The position numbers and the translations under genes are program-made. Below are positions 49,782 through 60,594 of a DNA stretch of 64,000 nt, piece after piece (position 1 is the stretch's first letter; the number at the start of each line of letters is the position of its first letter). The stretch is from Brevundimonas sp. (GTDB lineage Bacteria > Pseudomonadota > Alphaproteobacteria > Caulobacterales > Caulobacteraceae), in assembly GCF_016742135.1 (NCBI RefSeq), contig NZ_JACVCG010000005.1, forward strand, positions 186,924 to 250,923, written 5' to 3'. The notes beneath the pieces are model-generated. The model was not told where the DNA came from. It worked only from the letters and a program-made list of their open reading frames with translations, and ran no database searches.

Positions 49782-50903
49782 ATGGCCTCCCGTATCGAAC
49801 GCGTGCACGCGAAAAAGCTGAAAGACGGCGCCCTCAAGCCCGATCCCGGACAGGCGCAGGCCCTGAAGGCCCTGGCGCGGCTGGAAAAGGATCTGGGCCG
49901 GCGCGGCCTGTTCGGCGGTGTGCCCGAGGTGCGCGGGGTTTATCTGTACGGCCCGCCGGGACGCGGCAAATCCATGCTGATGGACCTGTTCTTCGCCCAG
50001 GTGCAGGAGCCGCGAAAGACGCGCGCCCACTTCCACGCCTTCCTGTCGCGAATCCACGGCCTGATCCGCAGCTGGCGCGAGGGCGACAAGCGGACCCGCA
50101 AGGCCCTCTTCGGCCAGTGGAAGGGCGATGACCCCATCGGTCCGGTCGCCGCCCTGATCGCCTCCGAGGCCCGCCTGTTGTGCTTTGACGAGCTGCAGGT
50201 GACCGACATCGCGGATGCCCTGATCCTCGGGCGCCTGTTCCAGGCCCTGTTCGAGCACAAGGTGGTGCTGGCGGTCACCTCGAACCGGCGACCGCAGGAC
50301 CTCTATCTGAACGGGATCAACCGCGAGCTCTTCATCCCCTTCATCGATCTCATCGAGGCCCGGTGCGAGCGGGTCGAGGTGGCGGGCGAGCGCGACTGGC
50401 GCATCGACCGGCTGGCGACCTCGCGCGTCTGGTACGCCCCGGCCGACATGGGCCGCCGCATGGCCTTCGACGGACTGTGGAACGACCTCAGGGGCGACCA
50501 GCCGGAAGAGCCGGCGCATATGGACGTGATGGGCCGCGACGTCGTGGTGGAACGCACCGCAGGAGGCATGGCCCGCGCCACCTTCGCCGATCTGTGCCAG
50601 CGGGCGCTGGGGCCCAATGACTACCTCGCGCTTGCCGACCGCTTTCACACCCTGTTTCTCGAGGATGTGCCGGTCCTGCGTCCGGACGACCATGCCGCCG
50701 CCCGCCGTCTGGTGACCCTGATCGATGCCCTTTATGAAGCCAGGACACAGCTGGTGGTCCTCGCCGACGCCCCGCCCGAGGCCCTCTATCCGGAAGGACA
50801 GGAGACGTTCGAATTCGGCCGCACCGTCTCGCGCCTCAAGGAAATGACCGGCAAGGCCTGGTTGTCCGCCACAGGATCGCCGCCCTCGCCCCCTACAGCC
50901 TGA
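49782..50903 (+). CDS. zapE: Cell division ATPase ZapE (AFG1-like)
   Basis: ZapE is an AAA+-like ATPase that associates with the Z-ring under stress and is related to mitochondrial AFG1. The 373-residue protein has Walker A GVYLYGPPGRGKSMLMDLFF near 50-66, the HFHAFLSRIH block near 84, Walker B RLLCFDELQVTDIADALIL near 131 and LAVTSNRRPQDLYLNGINRELFIPFI near 163. The conserved C-terminal LRPDDHAAARRLVTLIDALYE is also present. The order mdh-near-zapE is often seen in alphaproteobacteria. Confidence 0.94.
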   Translation: MASRIERVHAKKLKDGALKPDPGQAQALKALARLEKDLGRRGLFGGVPEVRGVYLYGPPGRGKSMLMDLFFAQVQEPRKTRAHFHAFLSRIHGLIRSWREGDKRTRKALFGQWKGDDPIGPVAALIASEARLLCFDELQVTDIADALILGRLFQALFEHKVVLAVTSNRRPQDLYLNGINRELFIPFIDLIEARCERVEVAGERDWRIDRLATSRVWYAPADMGRRMAFDGLWNDLRGDQPEEPAHMDVMGRDVVVERTAGGMARATFADLCQRALGPNDYLALADRFHTLFLEDVPVLRPDDHAAARRLVTLIDALYEARTQLVVLADAPPEALYPEGQETFEFGRTVSRLKEMTGKAWLSATGSPPSPPTA

Positions 50904-50926
50904 CCAAACCCCAAAGGGAGATGTTG

Positions 50927-51514
50927 ATGTTTCGTCGTTTGAGCGCCCTTGCGCCCCTGGTTGCCGCCCCGGCCCTGCTGATGGCCGCCGTTCCCGCCGC
51001 GGCCGCAGATCCCGCGGCTGCCCCCGCGACCGGCCCGGTCGTCTCGGTGGGCCAGGAGGCCGGCCTGACCCCGGCCGAGGTCCGCACCTGGCTGATCGAA
51101 AAGGGCGCGACGGTCGAGGAGCCCCGCACCATCGAGGGCCAGACCCTGCTGCGCGTCAATGACGGCAGCACCAACTGGCTGATCTTCTTCTATGGCTGCG
51201 ACGCCACGGGCCGCTGTCAGGACATCCAGTTCGCCGCCAACATCGTGGCGGGCGGCCTGTCGCTGGAGCGGATCAATGCCTGGAACCGCGAGCAGCGCTT
51301 CGTGAAGGCCTATCTGCAGTCGAACGTGGACGGCACGCCGTCCGCCGTGCTGCAATTCGACGTGCTGCTGCTGGCCGGTCTGGGTGTCGATCAGCTGAAT
51401 GACCCGACCGTGGTCTGGCTGGAGCTTCTGGGCAGCTTCATCGAAAGCCTGATCACCCCGACCAACGAAACCACGGCCCCGCCTCCGGTGACCCTGCCCA
51501 CGACCGGGTCGTAG
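50927..51514 (+). CDS. Secreted YbjN-domain protein
   Basis: This 195-residue protein starts most probably at the ATG at 50927, which lies 6 nt after AAAGGGAG; an in-frame ATG at 50921 is too close to that site. A signal peptide (RRLSALAPLVAAPALLMAAVPAAAA) is followed by a YbjN domain: LTPAEVRTWLIEKGATVEEP near 45, NWLIFFYGCDATGRCQDIQFAAN near 83 and the NREQRFVKAYL segment. Two cysteines (GCDATGRCQD) are close enough for a disulfide bond. YbjN proteins are often linked to stress or motility regulation, but this secreted form is uncharacterised. It begins 23 bp after zapE and may be co-transcribed. Confidence 0.83.
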   Translation: MFRRLSALAPLVAAPALLMAAVPAAAADPAAAPATGPVVSVGQEAGLTPAEVRTWLIEKGATVEEPRTIEGQTLLRVNDGSTNWLIFFYGCDATGRCQDIQFAANIVAGGLSLERINAWNREQRFVKAYLQSNVDGTPSAVLQFDVLLLAGLGVDQLNDPTVVWLELLGSFIESLITPTNETTAPPPVTLPTTGS

Positions 51515-51538
51515 GAGGATCACCGGGGATCACCAGGT

Positions 51539-52549
<1,011 letters not shown>

Positions 52550-52640
52550 CTAGACCCGGGCGACCACGGCTGCAACCTCGCGCATCCATGCTTTACGATC
52601 CGGGGCAGGCAGGGCAGGGTGACCGCAATCGGAGGGGACC

Positions 52641-53579
52641 ATGATCAAACGGCTGTTTCTCGCGCTTGTTCTGACGCTTGCGGCGACCCCGACGCTGGCT
52701 CAGACGCCACCCGCAACCATCGGCGAACGCTATGTGCCCGCGCCCTGGTGGATGCGGGATCCGGTGATCGCCTCTATCGGCCACGTCCGGGTCGAGGTTC
52801 CGGCCAACCGCGCAGCCTTCTCCGCTACCTTCCAGACCGTCGAGCGCACCGCCGAGGAGGCCGCAAAGAAGGCCGCCGACCGCGTGCGGGCCCTCAGCCA
52901 GGCGCTGGCCACCTGGGGGCCCGATGTGGTGCGGGTCGAGACCACCCTGTCCACCGAGCCCCTCTATGACCAGTACCGCGACGAGAACGGCGTGCTGCGC
53001 GACAATGTCCGCGCCGACCGGATCAGCCGCTATGCGGTCGATGCGACGATCATGGTGACGGTGCGCGACCCCGCCGTGCTTGAGGCTGTCTATGCCACCG
53101 TTATGGCCGCCCAGCCGACAGAGATCGGTCGCGTCGAGTTTCGCCTCGAGCCGGACAATGAGACCCTGAGCTGGCTGGCCGAGCAGGCCGTGGCCGATGC
53201 CGCCCGCCGGGCGCAGGGGGCTGCCGCGGCAGCGGGATCGCGCCTGGGGCCCGCCCGGGTGATCGACCCGTCAGGCCGGGCCTGCCAGACGGATGTGCTG
53301 GCCGGCTGGCCGTCCTATGGTGCCAGTCTGCCGCCCGCGACCACCGTCACGGTCACCGGCAGCCGCAGTCGCGTCGATCCGACCAACGCACCCACCCCGC
53401 TGATTCAGACAGACCGGGAAGCCCTGCTGGAAACCGGTCAGGGCACGGTCATCGACTATCTGGCGACCATTCCTGCCCTGTCTAACAGCCTTGTGCCGTC
53501 CGCTGATATGGTGCTGACGCTTCAGCCGCCCCTGCGCTGGCTGTCGGCCCAGGCCTGCGTTGTCTACTCGCTGGGCTAG
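52641..53579 (+). CDS. SIMPL-domain (DUF541) periplasmic protein with TonB-plug-like insertion
   Basis: This 312-residue protein starts at the ATG at 52641 after GGAGGGG. A signal peptide ends near TLAQ (residue 21). The SIMPL domain follows (ASIGHVRVEVPANRAAFSATFQTVERTAEEAAKKAADRV, near 47-85; VDATIMVTVRDPAVLEAVY near 134). From about residue 235 to 288 a different segment appears (TVTVTGSRSRVDPTNAPTP...TGQGTVIDYLATIPALSNSL) that strongly resembles the plug start of TonB-dependent receptors. After it the SIMPL C-terminus resumes with LQPPLRWLSAQACVVYSLG. The frame is intact, so this appears to be a stable insertion or an unusual chimera. The function is unknown. Confidence 0.82.
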   Translation: MIKRLFLALVLTLAATPTLAQTPPATIGERYVPAPWWMRDPVIASIGHVRVEVPANRAAFSATFQTVERTAEEAAKKAADRVRALSQALATWGPDVVRVETTLSTEPLYDQYRDENGVLRDNVRADRISRYAVDATIMVTVRDPAVLEAVYATVMAAQPTEIGRVEFRLEPDNETLSWLAEQAVADAARRAQGAAAAAGSRLGPARVIDPSGRACQTDVLAGWPSYGASLPPATTVTVTGSRSRVDPTNAPTPLIQTDREALLETGQGTVIDYLATIPALSNSLVPSADMVLTLQPPLRWLSAQACVVYSLG

Positions 53580-53582
53580 GGC

Positions 53583-53999
53583 ATGACCGCCTTTGCCGCC
53601 GACCCGGCCTTTGCTGCCGGATCCCTTGCCGTCACCGACTGGCCGCTGTGTCAGGTGCGATTGCAGGACGATGCGCGCTTTCCCTGGCTGATCCTGATCC
53701 CGCGGATCCCGGGCATGGTCGAGATCGAGGACCTGTCGCCGGAAGACCGGACCCGGTTCCTCGATGAGGGCCTGCGCGCCGGCGCTCTGGTCCGGCGGAT
53801 GGGCGCGGCGCTGGAGCGGCCCATCGACAAGCTGAACATGGCGGCCCTCGGCAATGTTACGGCCCAGCTGCACCTGCATGTGATCGGTCGGCGGCGCGAT
53901 GATCCGGTCTGGCCAGACCCCGTCTGGGGGCGCGGCACGCCTCAGCCCTGGTCCGATGCCGTGCGCGAAACCCTTATGACACTGATCCGCGAGGATTAA
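53583..53999 (+). CDS. HIT-family protein
   Basis: This 138-residue protein belongs to the histidine-triad superfamily of nucleotide hydrolases and transferases. The catalytic block is NVTAQLHLHVIGRRRDD (H-x-H pattern, residues 98-114). The N-terminal WPLCQVRLQDDARFPWLILIPRIPGMVEIEDL matches the short HIT branch common in alphaproteobacteria. It begins 3 bp after the SIMPL gene and probably shares its transcript. Its stop codon overlaps that of the next, convergent gene within TTAA. Confidence 0.88.
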   Translation: MTAFAADPAFAAGSLAVTDWPLCQVRLQDDARFPWLILIPRIPGMVEIEDLSPEDRTRFLDEGLRAGALVRRMGAALERPIDKLNMAALGNVTAQLHLHVIGRRRDDPVWPDPVWGRGTPQPWSDAVRETLMTLIRED

Positions 54000-54598
54000 T
54001 CCAGCTTCCGGACCAGGCTGACCCTCAGTCGGCGGCGCTCGCCCTGCAAGGTGCCGGACCAGCCGCGGCCAGCCCGCTCCAGTTCAAGCGTCCCGCCCTC
54101 GGTCGCGCCCTGACCGATCAGCAACAGGGTGACGGCATCCCCCTCCCGGCGGCCCGAGGTCAGGGTGCCCGCGCCCGGTGTGGTGCGCGACATCCACGCC
54201 CCCTCGATCGGCTGGCCCGGCCCGAAATCCGTCAGTACCAGGGCCATCAGCACATGGCCGTCCGGATCGAGCAATTGCCAGGCCCCATCCATCGGGCCCA
54301 TCCGCTGGTCCATCCGCATCTCGGCCGAGATCACGCCCTGTGCATAGGCCAGTGCGGCATCCGTCGGCCCGGCCTCGTACTGACCCGCATAGGCATCGAC
54401 CAGCACCCCGCCCCGGATGGGTCCGCGATACGTCCCTGTACTGTTGTCGCCCTCGGGCTCATTGGCTTCAAAGCTGGCGGGGGGTTCGAACGGGCGGATG
54501 GCGGGGGCCTCATACAGGGCTTGGCTGGGCAGGGGGGCGGCGACCGGGTCCTGGGACCCGGACAGGGCTATCAGAAGGGCAGGGACAGTCGCGATCAT
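53996..54598 (-). CDS. Secreted hypothetical protein
   Basis: This 200-residue protein starts at the ATG at 54598. Residues 1-16 (MIATVPALLIALSGSQ) form a short signal sequence. A Pro/Glu-rich segment follows, then a beta-rich C-terminal half (DGAWQLLDPDGHVLMALVLTDFG, IEGAWMSRTTPGAG, GTLELERAGRGWSGTLQGERRRLRVSLV) that looks like a lipocalin-like or avidin-like sheet domain. I do not recognise a family. The end overlaps the HIT gene by 3 bp (convergent TAA codons sharing TTAA). Confidence 0.7.
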   Translation of the reverse strand: MIATVPALLIALSGSQDPVAAPLPSQALYEAPAIRPFEPPASFEANEPEGDNSTGTYRGPIRGGVLVDAYAGQYEAGPTDAALAYAQGVISAEMRMDQRMGPMDGAWQLLDPDGHVLMALVLTDFGPGQPIEGAWMSRTTPGAGTLTSGRREGDAVTLLLIGQGATEGGTLELERAGRGWSGTLQGERRRLRVSLVRKLD

Positions 54599-54676
54599 GG
54601 TCCGACCCTAACGCGCGACTGCGGCAGATGGCCACCCCGTCTGCCGGAGGCGTTTCCGGCTTCGTAACTTCGCCTG

Positions 54677-54720
54677 TGACACGGCGTTTCGTTGACACGG
54701 CCTCGCCCGGCTCTCTAAAG
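54677..54720 (+). promoter_or_regulatory. Likely promoter of the sdhCDAB operon
   Basis: A perfect TTGACA (54692-54697) and CTAAAG (54715-54720) are 17 bp apart. The -35 is part of two direct copies of TGACACGGC (54677-54685 and 54693-54701), 16 bp apart, which may be an operator. The first structural gene starts at 54774. Confidence 0.55.
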
Positions 54721-54773
54721 CCTTGGCCGTTCCCGTCCGTTGATTTGTCCCGGGTTTTTTGAGAACCATTCGC

Positions 54774-55238
54774 ATGTCGGAACCCCTTTCGGGCCATCCC
54801 GCCGATCCGGCCGGACCGCCCCGATTTTACACCCCTCAGCCGAACGGACGCATCCGTCCGACCTCGCCTCATCTGCAGATCTGGCGCTGGCATGTGACCA
54901 TGCTGGGATCGATCCTGCACCGCATCACGGGCTCGGGTCTGGCGGGCGGTGCCGTGCTGGTGGCCCTGTGGCTGGGCGCGCTGGCCTTCGGGCCCGAGGC
55001 CTATGACACCTTCGTCGGATTGGCTGGCTCGCCGCTGGGGCTGCTCGTCTGGTTCGCCCTGTCGCTGGCGGGCTTCTACCATCTGGCGGCCGGCATCCGG
55101 CACCTGATCTGGGACGTGGGTGTCGGCCTGTCGCCCAGAACCTCCTCGGCCCTGACCACGGTGACGCTGGTGTTTGCTGTCGTCGCCTCCCTGGCCTTCT
55201 GGGGCTGGCTGTTCGCTTCCGGAAAGGTGACGCTGTGA
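54774..55238 (+). CDS. sdhC: Succinate dehydrogenase cytochrome b556 subunit SdhC
   Basis: SdhC is one of the two membrane anchors that bind haem b and ubiquinone. The 154-residue protein (ATG at 54774) has the signature RPTSPHLQIWRW then SILHRITGSGL near 50 (ubiquinone- and haem-binding region) and the haem-ligand block FYHLAAGIRHLIWDVG near 103. Three transmembrane helices are predicted (AGGAVLVALWLGALAF, GLLVWFALSLAGFYHL, TLVFAVVASLAFWGWL). It is the first gene of sdhCDAB and overlaps sdhD by 4 nt. Confidence 0.95.
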   Translation: MSEPLSGHPADPAGPPRFYTPQPNGRIRPTSPHLQIWRWHVTMLGSILHRITGSGLAGGAVLVALWLGALAFGPEAYDTFVGLAGSPLGLLVWFALSLAGFYHLAAGIRHLIWDVGVGLSPRTSSALTTVTLVFAVVASLAFWGWLFASGKVTL

Positions 55239-55642
55239 GCGCGCACAGGTCTGTCTATCGCAAGAACGTCAAGGTCGCCGAGCGCAAGGGCGCGGGCGGC
55301 TGGCTGGCCGAGCGCCTGTCGTCGCTGGTGCTGGTGCCCCTGACCCTGTGGGCCCTGTGGTCCGCCGCCATGATTGCCGGCACCGGCTATGAAGGTGCGC
55401 TCGGCTGGTTCGCCCAGCCCCTGAATGCCTGGCTGCTGGCCGCCACCTGGCTGGTCACCCTGTGGCATATGAATATGGGCATCACGGTCATCGTCGAGGA
55501 CTATATCCACAAGCGCTCGACCCTGGGCCTGCTGCTGGGCCTCAACACGCTGATCTGCCTGGCCCTGGCCGTGGTCGGCCTGCTGTTCATCACACGACTG
55601 GCGGTGGGCTCTGACCCGCTGCCGGCCGGCTTCGGAGTCTGA
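55235..55642 (+). CDS. sdhD: Succinate dehydrogenase membrane anchor subunit SdhD
   Basis: SdhD completes the membrane anchor of complex II. The 135-residue protein uses a GTG start overlapping sdhC. After a basic N-terminus ([33 protein letters not shown]) three transmembrane helices are predicted. The haem/quinone region reads [18 protein letters not shown] near 71, with the conserved His and the Asp-Tyr pair. Confidence 0.94.
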   Translation: MSAHRSVYRKNVKVAERKGAGGWLAERLSSLVLVPLTLWALWSAAMIAGTGYEGALGWFAQPLNAWLLAATWLVTLWHMNMGITVIVEDYIHKRSTLGLLLGLNTLICLALAVVGLLFITRLAVGSDPLPAGFGV

Positions 55643-55646
55643 TCCC

Positions 55647-57446
55647 TTGGCCTCTTACGAATTCGTCGATCACGAATATGACGTCGTTGTCGTAGGCGCC
55701 GGAGGCTCGGGCCTGCGCGCGGCGCTGGGTGCAGCCCGCGAGGGGCTGAAGGTCGCCTGCGTCACCAAGGTGTTCCCGACCCGCTCGCACACGGTCGCGG
55801 CCCAGGGCGGCATCTCGGCCTCGCTCGGCAATATGGGCGAGGACTCGTGGAAATGGCACATGTACGACACCGTCAAGGGGTCGGACTGGCTGGGCGACCA
55901 GGACGCCATCGAATACCTCGTCCGCGAGGCCCCCAAGGCTGTCTATGAGTTGGAACACTGGGGCGTGCCCTTCTCGCGCACCGAGGAAGGCAAGATCTAT
56001 CAGCGCGCCTTTGGCGGCATGACCAAGAACTATGGCGAGGGCCCGGTGCAGCGCACCTGCGCCGCCGCCGACCGTACCGGCCACGCCATCCTGCACACCC
56101 TGTACGGTCAGTCGGTGCGGCGCGAGGTGAAGTTCTTCGTCGAATATTTCGCGCTCGACCTGATCATGCAGGAGCAGGCCTCGGGCCCCGCCGCCTGCAC
56201 CGGCGTGACCGCGCTTCAGCTCGACACCGGCCAGCTGCACCGCTTCCGCGCCAAACTGGTCATTCTGGCGACCGGCGGATACGGACGCGCCTATTTCTCG
56301 GCCACCAGCGCCCACACCTGCACCGGTGACGGCAATGCCATGGTGCTGCGCGCCGGCCTGCCGCTGCAGGACATGGAGTTCGTCCAGTTCCACCCGACCG
56401 GCATCTACGGCGCCGGCTGCCTGATCACCGAGGGGGCCCGCGGCGAGGGCGGCTATCTGACCAACTCCGAGGGTGAGCGCTTCATGGAGCGCTACGCCCC
56501 CTCGGCCAAGGATCTGGCCAGCCGCGACGTGGTCAGCCGCTCCATGACCATCGAGATCCGCGAGGGTCGCGGCGTGGGCCCGAACAAGGACCACATCTTC
56601 CTGCACCTCGACCACCTGGACCCCAAGGTCCTGCACCAGCGCCTGCCCGGCATCTCCGAGTCGGCCAAGATCTTTGCCGGGGTCGATGTGACCAGGGCCC
56701 CGATCCCGGTGCTGCCGACGGTCCACTACAATATGGGCGGCATCCCCACGAACTATCACGGCGAGGTCCTGACCAAGGTCGGCGATGACGGCAGCGTGGT
56801 GGTCCCCGGCCTGATGGCGGTGGGCGAGGCCGCCTGCGTCTCGGTGCACGGCGCCAACCGTCTGGGCTCCAACTCCCTGACCGACCTCGTGGTGTTCGGC
56901 CGCGCGGCGGGCCTGCGCGCCGGTCAGGTCGTCGACAAGGCCTCGAAGGTCCCCGACGCTCCGGCCTCGGCAACCGACGGCCACCTGGCCCGCCTCGACC
57001 GCTTCCGCAACGCCTCGGGCGACACGCCGACGGCCCAGCTGCGCCTGCGTATGCAAAAGGCCATGCAGTCCGACGCCGCCGTGTTCCGCACCGGCAAGAC
57101 GCTGGACGAGGGCGTGGCCAAGCTGCGCGCCATCGACGGCGCCATCGGAGATATCCGTGTCACCGACCGCGGCATGATCTGGAACACCGACCTGATCGAG
57201 ACCCTGGAGTACGACAATCTGATCGCCCAGGCCCTCGTCACCATCGAAGGGGCCGCCAACCGCAAGGAAAGCCGCGGCGCCCATGCGCGCGAGGACTTCC
57301 CCGACCGCGACGACGTCAACTGGATGAAGCACACCCTGGCCTGGAAGGCCCCGGGCGAGACGGTGCGGATCGACTATCGCGCCGTCCACGACTTCACCCT
57401 GACCGACGAGATCGACTACATCAAACCCAAGGCGCGGGTGTACTAG
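55647..57446 (+). CDS. sdhA: Succinate dehydrogenase flavoprotein subunit SdhA
   Basis: SdhA oxidises succinate to fumarate with a covalent FAD. The 599-residue protein begins with a TTG start ([28 protein letters not shown]), 4 bp after sdhD. The FAD-linkage motif [18 protein letters not shown] (covalent His, near 45-62) is present, as are [23 protein letters not shown] near 248, [18 protein letters not shown] near 310, the substrate-site [23 protein letters not shown] near 398 and a C-terminal [10 protein letters not shown]. All catalytic residues appear intact. Confidence 0.97.
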   Translation: MASYEFVDHEYDVVVVGAGGSGLRAALGAAREGLKVACVTKVFPTRSHTVAAQGGISASLGNMGEDSWKWHMYDTVKGSDWLGDQDAIEYLVREAPKAVYELEHWGVPFSRTEEGKIYQRAFGGMTKNYGEGPVQRTCAAADRTGHAILHTLYGQSVRREVKFFVEYFALDLIMQEQASGPAACTGVTALQLDTGQLHRFRAKLVILATGGYGRAYFSATSAHTCTGDGNAMVLRAGLPLQDMEFVQFHPTGIYGAGCLITEGARGEGGYLTNSEGERFMERYAPSAKDLASRDVVSRSMTIEIREGRGVGPNKDHIFLHLDHLDPKVLHQRLPGISESAKIFAGVDVTRAPIPVLPTVHYNMGGIPTNYHGEVLTKVGDDGSVVVPGLMAVGEAACVSVHGANRLGSNSLTDLVVFGRAAGLRAGQVVDKASKVPDAPASATDGHLARLDRFRNASGDTPTAQLRLRMQKAMQSDAAVFRTGKTLDEGVAKLRAIDGAIGDIRVTDRGMIWNTDLIETLEYDNLIAQALVTIEGAANRKESRGAHAREDFPDRDDVNWMKHTLAWKAPGETVRIDYRAVHDFTLTDEIDYIKPKARVY

Positions 57447-57449
57447 GCA

Positions 57450-58573
<1,124 letters not shown>

Positions 58574-58574
58574 G

Positions 58575-59381
58575 GTGTCCGGCCCCCGGATCGAGCCGGA
58601 CCTTCTCGCCCTCGTCGGACGGCTGATCGAGGCCGCACCTGCCGGACGTCCCGCCCGCATCGCCATCGTGGGAGCCCAGGGGTCCGGCAAGACCACGCTG
58701 GCCCGTGCGGCCGCCCATGCCTTTGGCGCGGCGCAGATCTCGATCGACGACGTCTATCTGACCCGGGCCGAACGCGAGGCCATGGCCCGCGACGTCCACC
58801 CCCTGTTCCTCATGCGCGGCCCGCCGGGCACCCACGATCTGGGCCTCCTGACCGACCTCATGGACCAGCTGTCGGCGGCGGGCCCCGACGGCACCACCTG
58901 GCTGCCCGACTTCGACAAGCGCGGCGACGACCGCCTGCCCCGCGACCGCTGGCGGCCCTACCAGGGACAGCCCTCGGCCATACTGATCGACGCCTGGTGC
59001 CTCGGCGTGGTCGCCGAGGATGCGGCGGCACTGGACCGCCCCGTCAATGCGCTGGAACAGACCCGCGATGCCGACGGACGCTGGCGGGCGGCCATCAATG
59101 ATTTCGTCGCCGGACCGTACCGCGTCTTTGCCGACAGCCTGGACGCCATCCTGTTCCTCAAGGCCCCGTCGTTCGACGTCGTGCTGGACTGGCGCTGCCA
59201 GCAGGAGGCCGATCTGCTGGGCATTGCACCTGCCGACCTGCCTCCCGAAGAACGCGCCCGGCTGGCGGACTTCATCCGGTATTTCGAGCGCATCACCCGG
59301 CGCATGCTGGCAGGCGGTGTGACTGCCGACGTCACCGTTAAACTGGATCGAAACCGTGTGCCGGGTCCTATATCGGCATGA
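58575..59381 (+). CDS. P-loop kinase, D-glycerate 3-kinase-like
   Basis: This 268-residue kinase starts at a GTG (58575), 1 bp after the ferredoxin stop codon. It shows Walker A IAIVGAQGSGKTTLARAAA near 30, the IDDVYLTRAEREAMA block near 56, HPLFLMRGPPGTHD near 75 and LPDFDKRGDDRLPRDRW near 112. ILIDAWCLGV near 134 follows, the pattern of the plant-type GLYK/Tda10 D-glycerate kinases and related uridine-kinase-like enzymes. D-Glycerate phosphorylation would feed glycolysis. The exact substrate remains an inference. It overlaps the PilZ gene by 4 nt. Confidence 0.8.
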   Translation: MSGPRIEPDLLALVGRLIEAAPAGRPARIAIVGAQGSGKTTLARAAAHAFGAAQISIDDVYLTRAEREAMARDVHPLFLMRGPPGTHDLGLLTDLMDQLSAAGPDGTTWLPDFDKRGDDRLPRDRWRPYQGQPSAILIDAWCLGVVAEDAAALDRPVNALEQTRDADGRWRAAINDFVAGPYRVFADSLDAILFLKAPSFDVVLDWRCQQEADLLGIAPADLPPEERARLADFIRYFERITRRMLAGGVTADVTVKLDRNRVPGPISA

Positions 59382-59701
59382 GCATAGAGCGTCGCCTTGA
59401 ACCCCGCAGCCCGATCGACGGACGCGCCCTGGTCGTGGCGCCCGCGGTCGAACACACCTGCCGGCTGGTCGACCAGTCGCGCTCAGGCCTGCGCATCCGG
59501 CTGGACCGGTCGGTCAGCCTGCCGAGAGAGGCCTTCATCGTCGACCTGCCCACCGGCATCGCCACCCCGGTCCAGGTCGTCTGGCAAAAGGGGATGGAGG
59601 CCGGGCTGAAGCGTACCGGCGAGGGCGCCACCCTGCGCGGCCTGGTGCCGTCCCGCCTGATCGCCGTGCGCGACGCCTGGCAGAGGGCCGGCGGCCGCTA
59701 G
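59378..59701 (+). CDS. PilZ-domain c-di-GMP receptor-like protein
   Basis: This 107-residue stand-alone PilZ protein probably binds cyclic di-GMP. Both binding motifs are present: R-x3-R in RRLEPRS at the N-terminus (residues 5-11) and D/N-x-S-x-x-G as DQSRSG near 32. The beta-barrel strands that follow (LRIRLDRSV, AFIVDLPTG, TPVQVVWQKGMEAGLK) match the domain. It is coupled in translation to the kinase upstream and is the last gene of the sdhC-to-PilZ run. The output partner is unknown. Confidence 0.88.
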   Translation: MSIERRLEPRSPIDGRALVVAPAVEHTCRLVDQSRSGLRIRLDRSVSLPREAFIVDLPTGIATPVQVVWQKGMEAGLKRTGEGATLRGLVPSRLIAVRDAWQRAGGR

Positions 59702-59707
59702 CCGCCC

Positions 59708-60562
59708 TCAGCCCGCCGGCATGGTCCCGGCGTTGACGGCGATCCGACCGATCAGCCCCTTGACGATCAGGTCCAGCGCCGACCCCTCGCGATAGTCCGC
59801 CGCCGCCACGAAATTCACCCGGTCCTCGCTGATCAGGGAGTAGATCTTCTGCTGGTCGCGCTCGGTGTTGCGGGGGTCATAGACGGCGATCGAAAAGCCG
59901 CCCTTGGTGTGCATCATCTTCATCGTCGGGACATCGGTGTCGCCGTCGCCGAGGAAGATCATCCGCTCGAACGGCACGGGCCGCTCGGCATCGGGGATGA
60001 AGCGGTTGATGCGGTCATGCTCATAGTGGTTGAGCACGCCCTTGTTGATGCGGAACAGATACTGGGTCTTGGTCGTGTAGTTGACCCCAACCGCCGGCCA
60101 GACGGCCACCCCGTCCTTGTCATAGACGAATTTCGACGCGAACACGTGATGGAACTCATCGCGGATCGGGCAGCCGTCGATCATCTCTTCCAGCCCGGCC
60201 GAGACGATATAGTGCTCGATATCCAGCCCGTAGTGGCGGCCGAAGGCATTCATCCGGTCGAACCACCCGGGGCCGGTCAGGTCGGTCTTCAGCCCGTCGA
60301 ACAGTTTCACGTCATGGCCGTGGTCGCGCAGGGCGCTGCGGGTGATCGGGGTGTCATTCTCCCGCGCCCGCTGCAGCATCAGCTGCATATACATCAGGAT
60401 GCCGTCGCCATCGGCCTGGCGGGTCAGGGTCTCGGCCTCTTCCCAGAAGGCACCCTTCTCCATCCCGACCGAGGGGATGAAGCTGACCTCCTGCATGTTT
60501 CCGCGGGCCAGGGTGCCGTCGAAATCATAGATCAGCGCGGTCTTCAGCAGCGGTCGGGCCAT
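59708..60562 (-). CDS. HAD-superfamily phosphatase
   Basis: This 284-residue predicted phosphatase has the HAD catalytic motif I IYDFDGTLARGNM (residues 10-22), with nucleophile Asp and general acid Asp, motif II VSAGLEEM near 130, and motif IV FLGDGDTDVPTMKMM near 204. The large helical cap (AETLTRQADGDGILMYMQLM) is inserted after motif I, as in PSPase-like C1 HAD proteins. The substrate is not known. It lies downstream of divL on the same strand, with a 32-bp gap. Confidence 0.86.
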   Translation of the reverse strand: MARPLLKTALIYDFDGTLARGNMQEVSFIPSVGMEKGAFWEEAETLTRQADGDGILMYMQLMLQRARENDTPITRSALRDHGHDVKLFDGLKTDLTGPGWFDRMNAFGRHYGLDIEHYIVSAGLEEMIDGCPIRDEFHHVFASKFVYDKDGVAVWPAVGVNYTTKTQYLFRINKGVLNHYEHDRINRFIPDAERPVPFERMIFLGDGDTDVPTMKMMHTKGGFSIAVYDPRNTERDQQKIYSLISEDRVNFVAAADYREGSALDLIVKGLIGRIAVNAGTMPAG

Positions 60563-60594
60563 GGTCGGTCTCTCGGCAACAGTGCCGCGACGGG

